Source of the DNA: Methyloligella solikamskensis
GTDB taxonomy: Bacteria; Pseudomonadota; Alphaproteobacteria; Rhizobiales; Methyloligellaceae
Length of the DNA: 64,000 bases
Direction: 5' to 3'
Assembly: GCF_042676065.1 (NCBI RefSeq)
Contig: NZ_JBHTJO010000001.1
Span: 1,240,001 to 1,304,000 of the forward strand
The translations under genes and the position numbers were made by a program. A model generated the notes under the pieces. It ran no database searches. It saw only the letters and a program-made list of their open reading frames with translations, and was not told the DNA's origin. Of this stretch, positions 8,531 through 16,598 are shown in pieces. Position 1 is the first letter of the stretch; each line of letters begins with the position of its first letter.

Positions 8531-8800
8531 ATGACTGACAACGCGCTCGTTTCCCAGCTCTGTGGCTTTTCCCTCACCACCGCCGAAATCCTCTACCGGT
8601 TGCCCGACCATAACCGCCTGCTCCAGAGCTATATCTGGCAGGATTACGACATGGCGCCGCGCTTCCCGAAGCTGAAGGATTTCCTCGCCTTCTGGGACGA
8701 GAATCTGGAGGGGCCGCTCTACCGGGTGCGGGTTGCCCATAAGCGGCTCATCTCGCCGACGGAGTTCGATTTCGTCGAAGGCGAGCTCCGGTTGCAGTGA
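8531..8800 (+). CDS. usg: Usg family protein
   Basis: 89-residue protein of the Usg family, confined mostly to alphaproteobacteria. It has the family features GFSLTTAEILYRLPDH and SYIWQDYDMAPRFPKL. Older annotation links Usg to phosphoribosylanthranilate isomerase because of its place near trp genes in some species. No trp gene is seen here, and no catalytic motif supports an enzyme role. Single gene, divergent from groESL across a 230-bp regulatory region. Confidence 0.88.
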   Translation: MTDNALVSQLCGFSLTTAEILYRLPDHNRLLQSYIWQDYDMAPRFPKLKDFLAFWDENLEGPLYRVRVAHKRLISPTEFDFVEGELRLQ

Positions 8801-8880
8801 GCCGTCTCTCGCGCCGCTAGCCTTCCCTTCGGGCCCATGGCAGTCTTTCCCGACATTTTCCGATGTTTGGGGAAGACATC

Positions 8881-9390
8881 ATGTGGCATTGGCTGAAAGG
8901 GCTGGTCGTCGGCGTTCTGCTCGGCGTCATCATCGGGTTTGCGGCGGGGCTGTTCGTCTTCCCGTATCTGTTTCCGCCGCCGGCTGGCACCGACACGCTG
9001 ACGGAAGCGGAAGCCGGGGAGTTGGTTGCCCAAGGCACCTTCATTCACGCCAACCCGTCCGACCCCGTCCATTACGGAAAGGGCAAGGTCAGCGTCTATC
9101 CAGACGTTCTTTTCCTGGAGAAGGATTTCGAGGTGGGGCCGGGGCCCGACTATCACGTCTATCTCGTGCCGGCTAAGAAGGTGCGCAGCGAGGCGGATGT
9201 CGAGGACACCATGTATGTGGATCTCGGGCGCTTGCGGGCCTTCGAAGGTAGCCAGAAATACGAGATCCCCGCGGGCGTCGACCTGACGAAATACCCGAGC
9301 GTGGTGATCTGGTGCCAGCAATTTTCCGTGCTGATCTCGCCGGCCGATCTGACCTTTGAGGCAGGCTCAGGGCAGAAGAAGGCACTCTAG
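8881..9390 (+). CDS. membrane-anchored DM13 domain protein
   Basis: 169 residues. One N-terminal membrane helix at about residues 7-30 anchors or exports the protein, followed by a DM13 domain at about 55-160. That domain shows GKGKVSVYPD, GPDYHVYLVP and the conserved SVVIWCQQFSVLISPADL with its single cysteine. DM13 is proposed to be a cytochrome-like or redox domain with a conserved cysteine, but its function in bacteria is not proven. The ATG at 8881 is chosen because it opens directly on the membrane helix, with GGGGAAG about 8 nt upstream. A start six codons earlier is possible. Confidence 0.8.
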   Translation: MWHWLKGLVVGVLLGVIIGFAAGLFVFPYLFPPPAGTDTLTEAEAGELVAQGTFIHANPSDPVHYGKGKVSVYPDVLFLEKDFEVGPGPDYHVYLVPAKKVRSEADVEDTMYVDLGRLRAFEGSQKYEIPAGVDLTKYPSVVIWCQQFSVLISPADLTFEAGSGQKKAL

Positions 9391-9400
9391 CCACCCCCGA

Positions 9401-12400
9401 TCAGAAGCGGAGGGTGACGTCGCCCTGGATGCCGTGATCGCTGGAATCTTCGCCCATCTGGCCCGAATAGCTCACGCTCATGGTGGTCATGCTGCCGACC
9501 TCAAGATCGAGGCCGGCTTCTAGCACTAGCGCGTCTTCCGAAAGCGGTGCGCCAACCACATCGAAGGCCGAGCTGCCGCCGGTGAAGGCGAACACCACAG
9601 ACGGATCCGTATCGCCGAAAGCGTGGCGCCAACCGATCATCCCGCGCGCGGTCAGCGGCATGGTCTGGATCAGGCTCTGGCTGGAGGCACGCAGGCCGAG
9701 GGTAGTGAAGGTGGTGTCGGCGGACTGGCCGGAGGCCTGGAGCGCCGCCGCCCCTCCGCTCTCCCGGAAGCCGTCGCTGTCGAGATTGATATGGGCCAGG
9801 CCGACGAAGGGCTCCATGTTGGCCGGCATTGCGGCGAGACGGTAACCGGCCTCGCCGAAGGCCTGGAGGCTATGGGCATCGTAGTCGGCGTTCAGAGAGT
9901 CAGCGTATCCCGGAAAGGCTACGTTGCGGCTCGTGTCGATGCCGTACCAGGCATAGGCGAGACCGCCGCGGAGGTTGAGCCCGCCGAGCTGGGTGCCGCC
10001 ATAGATGCCCAGGTTGGTCGTGTCGACATCGGCGCTGGAAAGCCGCGCATCGGCGTCAATTGAGCTATTGGCGTAGCCGGCCAGGACACCCAACCGCGTG
10101 TTTGGATTGATCGCGCCGTCCACGCCCACCACGAAGCCGCCGATGGAGCGGTCGACGGAGGCGGCGTTGGCGCTGCCGTCCCACGAACCCCAGGAGCCGT
10201 AGCCCTGACCCCACGCCGTCAGGCCGTCGGTGGCACTATGGCCGAGATAGCTCATGGTCGGCATGGCCGGGGCGGCCGAGTCGTCGAACGCGTCGGAGAT
10301 CCGGTTCATGGCCGCGTTGCGGACGAAGCGGCTGTCATCGATGAGGGTGGTCTGAACGGAGGCGTGGATCTCGCCGGACAGGCTGTCGAAGGCCCGGCGG
10401 GCGTCCGACCCGTTCAGCAAGACCAGGGATTCGATCACCGCGCTGTCGAGGGGCAGGCTGTCGAGAGCCCAGGCGGTCGACCGTTGGTTACGGGTGTCAG
10501 CCACGGAGGCGAAGGCCACGTTGCTACGGTCGATGGTCAGCATCACGTCGGTGGCCGTGTAGCTGAGGGTGGGCATCAGGAAGACGCTGCCGTCTTTCAG
10601 GCCCACGCTGTCGAAGCGGGTGCCAGCAAGGCTGCCTGCGGTCAGGATCGTATAGGTTTCGTTGAGGGCATAGCCGCCACTCAGCGAGCTCACCGCCACC
10701 CGCCCGGCGAGGTTTGCCGTGCCGCCCACGATGATCACTTCGACGCGGCGGTTCTGAGCGCTGGCGTCCGGATCGACCTCGACCTCGTAAACGGAGCTGG
10801 AGGTCATGTTCAGATCCCCGCCCACGTTGATCACGCCGATGGAATTCCCCGGAGAGATGGTGCCGGCGCTGTTTAGATCGCCGCCGATGCGCCAGTTGCC
10901 GCCGAGGGTCGACGTCCGGTCGACGATGACGTTGCCGCCTACGATAACGCGTCTCGGGATCGAGCCGCCGGTGGTCGACGACCCGTTGGTCAGGGTGACG
11001 TTTCCGGCGATCTTGCCGCCCTGCTGACTGAAGGTGTAGGTCGAGTTGTTGGCGTCGATATCGCCGTTGATCTCGAAATACTCGTCGAACGTGGCGTCGG
11101 ACCCGGCCGCGGTCTCGAAGTTGCGGACGCCGAATGTTCTGCCGGTCCAGTCTGCCTGGGCGCCGAGATAGACATCGGTGTAGCCGCCGCTCTTTGGGTC
11201 CGTGTCGACGATGTCGCCGGAACTCGTCGAGCCGTCCTCAAGGGTCAGGTTGACTTGGCCGTCCTGGCCGGCGGCGTCGCGCTTCACCTGAAGCAGCACG
11301 CCGTTGTTCTTGGTTGCCACGCTGCCGTTGCCGAGGGTGATCGTCTGGATTTGCCCCGACTGTTCGAATTTCGAGCGGAAGGTCGCGTCAGCGGCCTCGA
11401 CACGGGTGCCGTTCAAGGTCACCTTGGCGCTGTCCACCAAGCGCACTCCGATGCCTTTCTCGGAGATCAGGGTTGAATTCGTCGCGGTGAGTGTGCTGCC
11501 CGTCACGACACGCGCGGCGTCGGCATCTTCGCCGCGGACGCGAATTGAGGTGTTGCTGAGCTCGAGGGTGCCGGACGTGTCGCCGGCGCCGACACCTCCG
11601 CCGGCCAGGGCGCCGATGCTGTTCGCGCCCTCGGTGATCACGGTCACGTTCTTCGCAACGATTACGCCGTTGCCCGAGCCGCCGGTCCCGCCGAGAGCCA
11701 TCAAGCCATTCGCGCTTTCGTGCGGTGATCCCGGATTGGATCCGCCGTAAACATGAAGGGTGCCGCCGTTCAGGTTGGTGCGTCCGCCGGCATAGGCCCA
11801 GGCGGCCGTACCCACATAGCCCGTGGTGGTGATGTTCACGTTGTTCGCCGTCAGCGTCGACCCGGCGCCGGAGGCATAGACCCCGTAGCCCATGAACCCT
11901 TCGGTCTTGATTGAGCCCTTATTCAGAGTGACCGCGCCGCCATTGATCGCGTAAGCGCCATAGGCGCGCTGGCCCAGGGTATGGATGGTCGTTCCATTCG
12001 TCGTGACGCTCGCGCCGCTGCCTTCTGCGAGGATGGCATAGCCCCGAGAGCCGTCGCCGTCCTGGGCACCTTGGCCCTTGGCATTGGCGGTGGTGATCGA
12101 GCCGCCCGTCAGATTGACCTTTGCCGTGTCCGCGCCCGAAACGTCGGCGTAGACGCCATAGGCGTGGAGCCCGTTGGTGACGATGTCGAGATCCCGGCCC
12201 GTGACTGCCCCGCTCTCGACCAAAATACCGTAGCTCTGATCGTCGAATGTGGTGATGCCGCTCTGGGCGATGTTGGCCGAAGACGACTCGATGACGTTGA
12301 GACCGGGGACTCCGCCGCTCGACTCGATCGCGATGGCCGATCCGGTGAGTTCGGCGCCGTTCTCGACACGCACGCCGTTGTTGTACGTGGTTCGAGACCC

Positions 12401-12523
12401 GTCCGTGTCGCTGTCGATGACCGTCTGAGCGGGCGCGGCGGTGGCGATAGCCCCAAGAGCCGCGGCGATCAGACCAATGGCAGCGCTTCTTTCGAAGTGC
12501 GCGATGTTGAAGATTTTCCGCAT
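9401..12523 (-). CDS. autotransporter (type Va secretion) outer membrane protein
   Basis: 1040 residues. A signal peptide (MRKIFN, hydrophobic core, ATAAPA-QT) is followed by a long repetitive passenger at about residues 35-720. The passenger is rich in G, T, S and N, with recurring blocks such as AYGVYA, GYGVYA and AYGAYA, as expected for a right-handed beta-helix. The last about 270 residues form an autotransporter beta-barrel that begins near GLTAWGQGYGSWG and ends in the usual terminal phenylalanine (TLRF). The passenger is probably displayed at the cell surface, perhaps for adhesion. No protease triad is evident. ATG 12523 is preferred because it opens the signal peptide. It is a single-gene unit convergent with the DM13 gene. 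Confidence 0.92.
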   Translation of the reverse strand: MRKIFNIAHFERSAAIGLIAAALGAIATAAPAQTVIDSDTDGSRTTYNNGVRVENGAELTGSAIAIESSGGVPGLNVIESSSANIAQSGITTFDDQSYGILVESGAVTGRDLDIVTNGLHAYGVYADVSGADTAKVNLTGGSITTANAKGQGAQDGDGSRGYAILAEGSGASVTTNGTTIHTLGQRAYGAYAINGGAVTLNKGSIKTEGFMGYGVYASGAGSTLTANNVNITTTGYVGTAAWAYAGGRTNLNGGTLHVYGGSNPGSPHESANGLMALGGTGGSGNGVIVAKNVTVITEGANSIGALAGGGVGAGDTSGTLELSNTSIRVRGEDADAARVVTGSTLTATNSTLISEKGIGVRLVDSAKVTLNGTRVEAADATFRSKFEQSGQIQTITLGNGSVATKNNGVLLQVKRDAAGQDGQVNLTLEDGSTSSGDIVDTDPKSGGYTDVYLGAQADWTGRTFGVRNFETAAGSDATFDEYFEINGDIDANNSTYTFSQQGGKIAGNVTLTNGSSTTGGSIPRRVIVGGNVIVDRTSTLGGNWRIGGDLNSAGTISPGNSIGVINVGGDLNMTSSSVYEVEVDPDASAQNRRVEVIIVGGTANLAGRVAVSSLSGGYALNETYTILTAGSLAGTRFDSVGLKDGSVFLMPTLSYTATDVMLTIDRSNVAFASVADTRNQRSTAWALDSLPLDSAVIESLVLLNGSDARRAFDSLSGEIHASVQTTLIDDSRFVRNAAMNRISDAFDDSAAPAMPTMSYLGHSATDGLTAWGQGYGSWGSWDGSANAASVDRSIGGFVVGVDGAINPNTRLGVLAGYANSSIDADARLSSADVDTTNLGIYGGTQLGGLNLRGGLAYAWYGIDTSRNVAFPGYADSLNADYDAHSLQAFGEAGYRLAAMPANMEPFVGLAHINLDSDGFRESGGAAALQASGQSADTTFTTLGLRASSQSLIQTMPLTARGMIGWRHAFGDTDPSVVFAFTGGSSAFDVVGAPLSEDALVLEAGLDLEVGSMTTMSVSYSGQMGEDSSDHGIQGDVTLRF

Positions 12524-12870
12524 GTCGTCCCCCGAAGGAGCGACCCGCATCTCCCCGCTTCAAGGAGAATCCGCCGCTAACCCCGGGGTCGACTCTAGCG
12601 GAATTTTTCTTGCTTCTTCAATGTCTTAACTGTCGCATACCTTGCGTGTTTTTGATGGGGATAATATTGCAACCGAGACGGCAAGATGTCCTGGTTGAGT
12701 TGCTCTATATCTCTCGTCGTTCGGGAGAATTTGGCGGCCCAGGTTGCCAGACCAAGGGCCTAGAGGGCGCCGCGCAAGGGGCAGGGGTTACGGGCCTGCG
12801 GTTCTCGCAACAAAAAGGGCGCCCCTGGGGCGCCCTTTTTCACAACTCTTCGATCACTCTCGATCGACGT
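12524..12870. other. intergenic region upstream of the autotransporter
   Basis: About 350 bp without a supported gene. It should hold the autotransporter promoter on the minus strand, but I see no convincing -35/-10 pair. The only clear element is the terminator at 12812-12840. Confidence 0.6.
12812..12840. terminator. bidirectional rho-independent terminator
   Basis: Near-perfect palindrome AAAAAGGGCGCCCC/GGGGCGCCCTTTTT. It reads as a GC stem with a five-base T tract on both strands. It lies 30 bp past the desaturase stop codon and should end that minus-strand transcript. Confidence 0.88.
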
Positions 12871-13863
12871 CTAGCTCGACTGATGGGCGGTCGGCTCGTC
12901 GCCGATCTCGCCGATGGCATCGGTATGATAATCGTCGCCGAATTCACGGATGCGCGCCTTCTCCTTCTCCAGAACCGGCCGCAGATCCTTGAACGCCTCC
13001 TTGTAGCGGTAGAACGGAATCCGCGGGAAGAGGTGATGGATCAGATGGAAGTTCTGGAAGAAGTAGAGCCAGTTCAGGAACGGCTCCTTCAGCCGGCCTT
13101 TGAAGAGGAAGATGTTGGTGTCGCGGTACCGCTCCTTCGCCACATGGGGCTGATGCGGGATGTAGGCGAAGAAATAGATGATCAGCGCCGACGCCAGAAT
13201 GTGGGGGATCACCCACAGCATGAAGACCTCGCGCCAGTAGCCGAAATAGCAGAATGCGATGATCGAGCCGTAGTAGATCGCATGCATCACCATGATGTGG
13301 ATGGCGAGCGGCCGCATGCCCGGGATATGCGGCTTGAAGGCGATGTATTTCCAGAAATAGTGATGGTACCAGGGGACGATGGTCAGGCAGCGGAACAGCA
13401 CGTTCCAAAAGCCCTTCACGTCCACCCAGTGGTCCGGATCCAGGTCCGGATTGTTGGTCTCCCGGTGATGGGCCAGATGCATGTGCCGGAACGACTTGTA
13501 CTCGTGCAACAGGATCGTGCCGCAGACATAGCCGACCAGATGGTTCACCCACACCATGCGCGAATCCTTGCCGGCGATATTGCCGTGGCAGGCCTCGTGC
13601 AGCGGGGTCTGATCCGCGTAGAGGATGAAAGTGTTGAAGATCAGCCCCAGCCAGAGCGGGATGATGCCCATGGTGCCGAGGGTCACCACCGTTAGGAATG
13701 AGACGAGAATACCGAAGGCAAGAGCGACGGTCGGCCAGGCGACCATGCCCTGATACGGCTTGATGAGCCTCAGCGCTTCGCGCTCCGTCTGAGGATCGGC
13801 CCGATCGCGCGGCGCTTCCTCGCCCCGCGGGATGCCATCGACATAATTCACGTTGGTGCCCAT
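12871..13863 (-). CDS. fatty acid desaturase family membrane di-iron enzyme
   Basis: 330-residue integral membrane protein with the three histidine boxes of the desaturase/hydroxylase superfamily. These are HEACH at 89-93, HMHLAHH at 127-133 and HLIHH near residue 285, with hydrophobic helices between them. These histidines bind two irons for O2-dependent C-H oxidation. The substrate could be a fatty acyl chain or a carotenoid. No carotenoid gene is nearby, so the choice cannot be made from context. ATG 13863 is preferred to the start eleven codons upstream because AGGGGA precedes it. Single-gene unit ending in a strong terminator. Confidence 0.88.
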   Translation of the reverse strand: MGTNVNYVDGIPRGEEAPRDRADPQTEREALRLIKPYQGMVAWPTVALAFGILVSFLTVVTLGTMGIIPLWLGLIFNTFILYADQTPLHEACHGNIAGKDSRMVWVNHLVGYVCGTILLHEYKSFRHMHLAHHRETNNPDLDPDHWVDVKGFWNVLFRCLTIVPWYHHYFWKYIAFKPHIPGMRPLAIHIMVMHAIYYGSIIAFCYFGYWREVFMLWVIPHILASALIIYFFAYIPHQPHVAKERYRDTNIFLFKGRLKEPFLNWLYFFQNFHLIHHLFPRIPFYRYKEAFKDLRPVLEKEKARIREFGDDYHTDAIGEIGDEPTAHQSS

Positions 13864-14175
13864 TTTTGAGTCCCCTGTCCTCCATATTTTCGGCATCGGA
13901 CTTAGCGTCCTGTTCGACGGTTGATCCGTCTGTTGGCGATGCCGCTGCGACCCTGCATGTCCCTGCGCGAAGGGATCACGCTGGTATCACGACTCTTTTC
14001 TCCAATAATTCTGCGAAACTGCCCGCGTTCGCGCAAGTTTCAAATGCTCTTGGGGGCGAAGCGAAATGTCCCAGGAGTAAATGCGGGGTCAACAAAGTCC
14101 CTCGCTGACGCGAAAAGGGCCCGCCGGGCGAACCGGCGAGCCCCAAAACTCTAACGATCGGTAAGGTTTAGCACC
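13864..14175. other. intergenic region
   Basis: About 310 bp. It holds the desaturase promoter region on the minus strand and, at its right end, the terminator of the BA14K-like gene (14113-14143). Short open frames here show no homology or ribosome binding site and are not called. Confidence 0.6.
14113..14143 (-). terminator. rho-independent terminator of the BA14K-like gene
   Basis: On the minus strand, a long GC stem (GGGC-CGCCGG pairing with CCGGCG-GCCC around TTCG) is followed by TTTT. It lies about 35 bp past the stop at 14176. Confidence 0.75.
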
Positions 14176-14598
14176 TTAGTAGCAGAAATGGGCGCGACCG
14201 TCATAACCCATGAAATAGCCGGTCCTCGGGTTGAAGCTCCGGTACTTGCTGGAGCAGTAGGCATACCAGTCAGGCGACCAGGCCGGCGGCCCGCCGTAAG
14301 AATACTCAGCCGGGCCGTAGTAGGAATAGGCCGGGGGAGGCGGAGGCGGCGGAGACGCGGCCGCGCTGCCGATCATGGCGCCCACGCCAAGGCCGATGAT
14401 GCCGGCGGCGAGAGCATCGCCGTGGTCATCCTTGTGGTTGTACTTGCCCTGGCGGTAGCCGCGGTTATAGCCGCGATCATACGCCCGGTCGCCGCGGTTA
14501 TACCCGTGATAGCGGTCGCCGGCGGCTGCCGGGACGGAATAGGAAACCGCCGTAATGCCGATCAGGGCGGCGGCCAAAACTGCGCTCAGTTTCTTCAT
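14176..14598 (-). CDS. BA14K-like secreted protein
   Basis: 140 residues. A clear signal peptide (MKKLSAV...SVPAAAG, about 27 residues) is followed by a Gly/Tyr/Arg-rich repeat region with RGYNRGYRQG, then a short hydrophobic Gly/Ala segment (DALAAGIIGLGVGAMIGSA) and a proline run. The C-terminal motif is YCSSKYRSFNPRTGYFMGYD, ending RAHFCY. That C-terminal module matches BA14K-like proteins of Hyphomicrobiales, first described as an immunoreactive lectin-like Brucella protein. It is probably envelope-associated. Its role in a non-pathogen is unknown. Single gene with its own terminator. Confidence 0.85.
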   Translation of the reverse strand: MKKLSAVLAAALIGITAVSYSVPAAAGDRYHGYNRGDRAYDRGYNRGYRQGKYNHKDDHGDALAAGIIGLGVGAMIGSAAASPPPPPPPAYSYYGPAEYSYGGPPAWSPDWYAYCSSKYRSFNPRTGYFMGYDGRAHFCY

Positions 14599-14749
14599 CG
14601 CTCAAATCCTCTTTCGGCGCGGTGGTTGGGGGGAGCGCCGAATCTCCAAAAGGGGGTGCAGCCACGATTGATTAATGGTGGTTTAAGGCAAAATAGCGCC
14701 CCTTAGCTGAACCGCCGATTAACGAAGGCAGGTGCCGCCGCCGGCGCAT

Positions 14750-14784
14750 AAAAAAACCGCCGGGCACGTGTCGCACCCGGCGGC
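14750..14784 (-). terminator. rho-independent terminator of the cold shock gene
   Basis: On the minus strand, CCGCCGGG pairs with CCCGGCGG (14783-14776 with 14764-14757), followed by seven T residues (14756-14750). It lies 32 bp past the cold shock gene stop. Confidence 0.9.
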
Positions 14785-14815
14785 TTATCGGAAAATTCCG
14801 AATGATTGGCCGGCT

Positions 14816-15031
14816 TTAGCCGAGCTGCAGATTGGCAGCCTGCTTGCCGCGGCCGCGGCGGTCGTCCTCGATCTCGAAGGAGACCTTGTCGCCTTCGTTC
14901 AGCGGCGGAATGCCGGAGCGCTCCAGAGCGGAGGCGTGCACGAACACGTCCTTGCCGCCGTCTTCCGGGGCGATGAAGCCGAAGCCGCGAGAATGATTGA
15001 AGAATTTCACGGTGCCATTGACACGAGTCAT
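14816..15031 (-). CDS. cold shock protein, CspA family
   Basis: 71-residue single cold-shock domain that binds single-stranded RNA and DNA as an RNA chaperone. RNP1 is present as FFNHSRGFGFI (K replaced by R relative to the usual KGFGFI) and RNP2 as DVFVHASAL. The ATG at 15031 is chosen because the domain begins there and an AGGACT-type Shine-Dalgarno precedes it. The leader contains a small hairpin at 15079-15092 (TCCGC/GCGGA), possibly part of a structured cold-shock 5' UTR. It has a close paralogue at 61899-62114 in this window. Confidence 0.93.
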   Translation of the reverse strand: MTRVNGTVKFFNHSRGFGFIAPEDGGKDVFVHASALERSGIPPLNEGDKVSFEIEDDRRGRGKQAANLQLG

Positions 15032-15430
15032 GATGGGAGTCCTTTCCCGCTGAAGTTTGCACAAACGGGCCCTTCGACTCCGCAAAAGCGGAATCGTCGG
15101 CGTCTTGAAATGTCGGGAAAGGGTCGTGCTCTTTTGGTTAGGCCGATAGTCACTTTGCCGTCGTCCAAGTCCGCGCCCAAATGGTCGTTACGTCACCGTG
15201 GGCGCCCGGTACGCAAGACTTTGCTCTAGGTGCGACAGGTTGGCAAGCGGCAATATCGTGGCCCAAAGATGGCACGGTTAGCGGGTGGTTAACGCCCATA
15301 CTCCCGCGCTCCCAGCCACAAATCTAAACAAGAGATTAACAACTGTCTCAGATTGGGTTCAGGCGCCCCCGCCTAGACCTCTGCCCAGGCCTGCACATGA
15401 CGCAGGCCGCGCCGCAGGACGGAGGGCATC
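15032..15430. other. intergenic region upstream of csp
   Basis: About 400 bp between two divergent starts. It probably holds the csp promoter and a long 5' leader with one small hairpin (15079-15092). I see no gene and no convincing promoter match. Confidence 0.55.
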
Positions 15431-15619
15431 ATGGGACGGGGGAGAGCATGGATCGCGGGGAGCATCGCCCTTGGATTGCTGCTGATCGCGGGCGCTCTTC
15501 TCCTGAACTATCCGGACCTCGGGGCTTCGCTTCTCCGGGCCGCAAGCGCCAAGCTCCTCGCCGTCCAGCCGTCTCTGCCGGAGGATCTCCCGGTGATGTA
15601 TGCGGGCGTGCGCGGGTAG
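15431..15619 (+). CDS. small single-helix membrane protein, hypothetical
   Basis: 62 residues, with one strong hydrophobic helix at about residues 8-27 after a basic start (MGRGRAW), then a short soluble tail. GGAGGGC lies 5 nt before the ATG, and this is the main support for translation. I recognise no family. It ends 6 bp before the displaced hemF fragment. It could be a real small membrane protein of the host, or chance. It has no obvious partner. Confidence 0.45.
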   Translation: MGRGRAWIAGSIALGLLLIAGALLLNYPDLGASLLRAASAKLLAVQPSLPEDLPVMYAGVRG

Positions 15620-15625
15620 GGGGCT

Positions 15626-15748
15626 TTATGGCCACCTCACCAGCGGTGGCAGGGACGAGAGGATCGACTCTACATTGCCGCCGGTCTTCAGGCCGAAGAT
15701 GGTGCCCCGGTCGTAGAGGAGGTTGAACTCCACGTAGCGGCCGCGGCG
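15626..15748 (-). pseudogene. hemF: displaced 3' end of hemF (left repeat copy)
   Basis: On the minus strand this encodes the last 40 residues of HemF plus a TAA stop, ending PPLVRWP. It aligns with 16599-16721 in the intact hemF with an offset of 973 bp. Bases 15675-15748 (74 bp) are identical to the intact copy, and the outer 49 bp have 7 differences. Six of those are silent, and one changes Arg to Met. Upstream of 15748 all similarity to hemF stops. It is a fragment without a start, best explained as one side of an integration event. Confidence 0.9.
15626..15748. repeat. left direct repeat flanking the two-gene insert (att-like)
   Basis: Direct repeat partner of 16599-16721 in the same orientation. 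The identical core is 15675-15748. Between the repeats lie 850 bp with two genes. The layout resembles attL/attR of an element that targets the 3' end of a protein-coding gene, but no recombinase gene is present. Confidence 0.8.
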
Positions 15749-15852
15749 ACGGCCTCCTTTTCGATGAGCGGCGCGCGCTTGACTCAAAATCGAGATATGA
15801 TAGAAAGGTCATATTAGGCGGGCTGATGATAACCCCCAATCGGGAGGGGCAA

Positions 15853-16221
15853 ATGAAAAGAGCCGTTCGGCGATGTCCTAAGTTTGAAAGTCAGTGGCTG
15901 CGCTATGCGGCGGCCAGCACAGTTGGTCTTAAGGCGATGGCTGTCATCGACTCGCACTTAAGCTACATGTCGCAGTTTGACGACGCGATCTCGCGGCTTA
16001 TGGAGCTTGGAATTCTGTTCAAAGTTAAGAATTCGGCTGGGGTTTATGAGCTCCGGCCCAGGAACATTTCTTATTACGTAAAGCTCTCCGTTAGAGAGGA
16101 TATCGTCGCAGCTACGGAAATCTGTGTTGAAAATCTTGCGGAAGATGAAATTGAGGGGAATGAGGTCGGGGCCTCAATGGATGCGGGGAATAAGGTAGTT
16201 AAGAAAAGGAGGAATCCATGA
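15853..16221 (+). CDS. unknown protein, first gene of inserted two-gene module
   Basis: 122 residues and no recognised family. The first about 80 residues look like a compact helical fold that could be winged-helix-like (SRLMELGILFKVKNSAGVYEL, then RNISYYVKLSV). The tail is acidic and then basic (VVKKRRNP). GGGAGGGGC precedes the ATG at 15853, which favours it over an ATG at 15826. Its stop overlaps the start of the XRE-type gene as ATGA. GC is about 49% across the module against about 65% around it. By position it could be a toxin or effector controlled by the downstream regulator, but it does not resemble HigB, RelE or HipA by eye. Confidence 0.75.
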   Translation: MKRAVRRCPKFESQWLRYAAASTVGLKAMAVIDSHLSYMSQFDDAISRLMELGILFKVKNSAGVYELRPRNISYYVKLSVREDIVAATEICVENLAEDEIEGNEVGASMDAGNKVVKKRRNP

Positions 16222-16580
16222 CCACAGTTCTCAAATTTCCTCGCGTCCCTACGGAAGACTCGACACTTACGAGGGACCTCCTAACAAAGAATCCCCTCTA
16301 TCAAATCGCGCACTCGGAGGAGTTCGCGAACTTGGTTTGTGCGGGATTGGTGTTGGAAGCAAGGAAGCATGCGAATTTGACTCAGAATGAGTTGGCCGCG
16401 CGAGTGGGAGTTAGTCAGTCTAGGATTTCGAAGATGGAAGCTGACCCTTTCCAAGGCGAGCTAAAGCTCTCAACCCTTTATCGTATCGCCGAAGCATGCG
16501 GGTTCGAATTAAGTGTTGAATTGAGACCTAAGTGCGAAGGGAAGCAACGGGGCGAAGAACCTACTCGCTGCCGCGGTTAG
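16218..16580 (+). CDS. XRE-family helix-turn-helix protein, possible antitoxin
   Basis: 120 residues. The Cro/C1-type HTH spans about residues 45-100, with LTQNELAARVGVSQSRISKME and then LKLSTLYRIAEACGFELSVEL. The domain order and the ending are like HigA-type antitoxins, and the ATGA overlap with the upstream gene is typical of co-translated toxin-antitoxin pairs. A 45-residue N-terminal arm precedes the HTH. It probably binds DNA near 15750-15850 and autoregulates the pair. This is inferred, since I saw no clear operator. It is lower in GC than its neighbours and so probably acquired. Confidence 0.85.
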   Translation: MTTVLKFPRVPTEDSTLTRDLLTKNPLYQIAHSEEFANLVCAGLVLEARKHANLTQNELAARVGVSQSRISKMEADPFQGELKLSTLYRIAEACGFELSVELRPKCEGKQRGEEPTRCRG

Positions 16581-16598
16581 CCTCAGGGGCGTTGTCTG

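Noticed and set aside
12610..13695. Plus-strand open frame opposite the desaturase
   Set aside because: The minus strand carries three histidine boxes and a terminator. The plus frame has no family features.
13921..14154. Small plus-strand open frames upstream of the desaturase
   Set aside because: No ribosome binding site, no family, and they overlap a terminator of the opposite strand.
15779..15810. Promoter-like TTGACT and TATGAT before the inserted module
   Set aside because: The two boxes are only 11 bp apart, too close for a sigma-70 promoter, so I did not call it.
15429..15839. Minus-strand open frame through the displaced hemF fragment
   Set aside because: It is in a different frame from hemF and its product is an Arg/Pro-rich string typical of chance frames.
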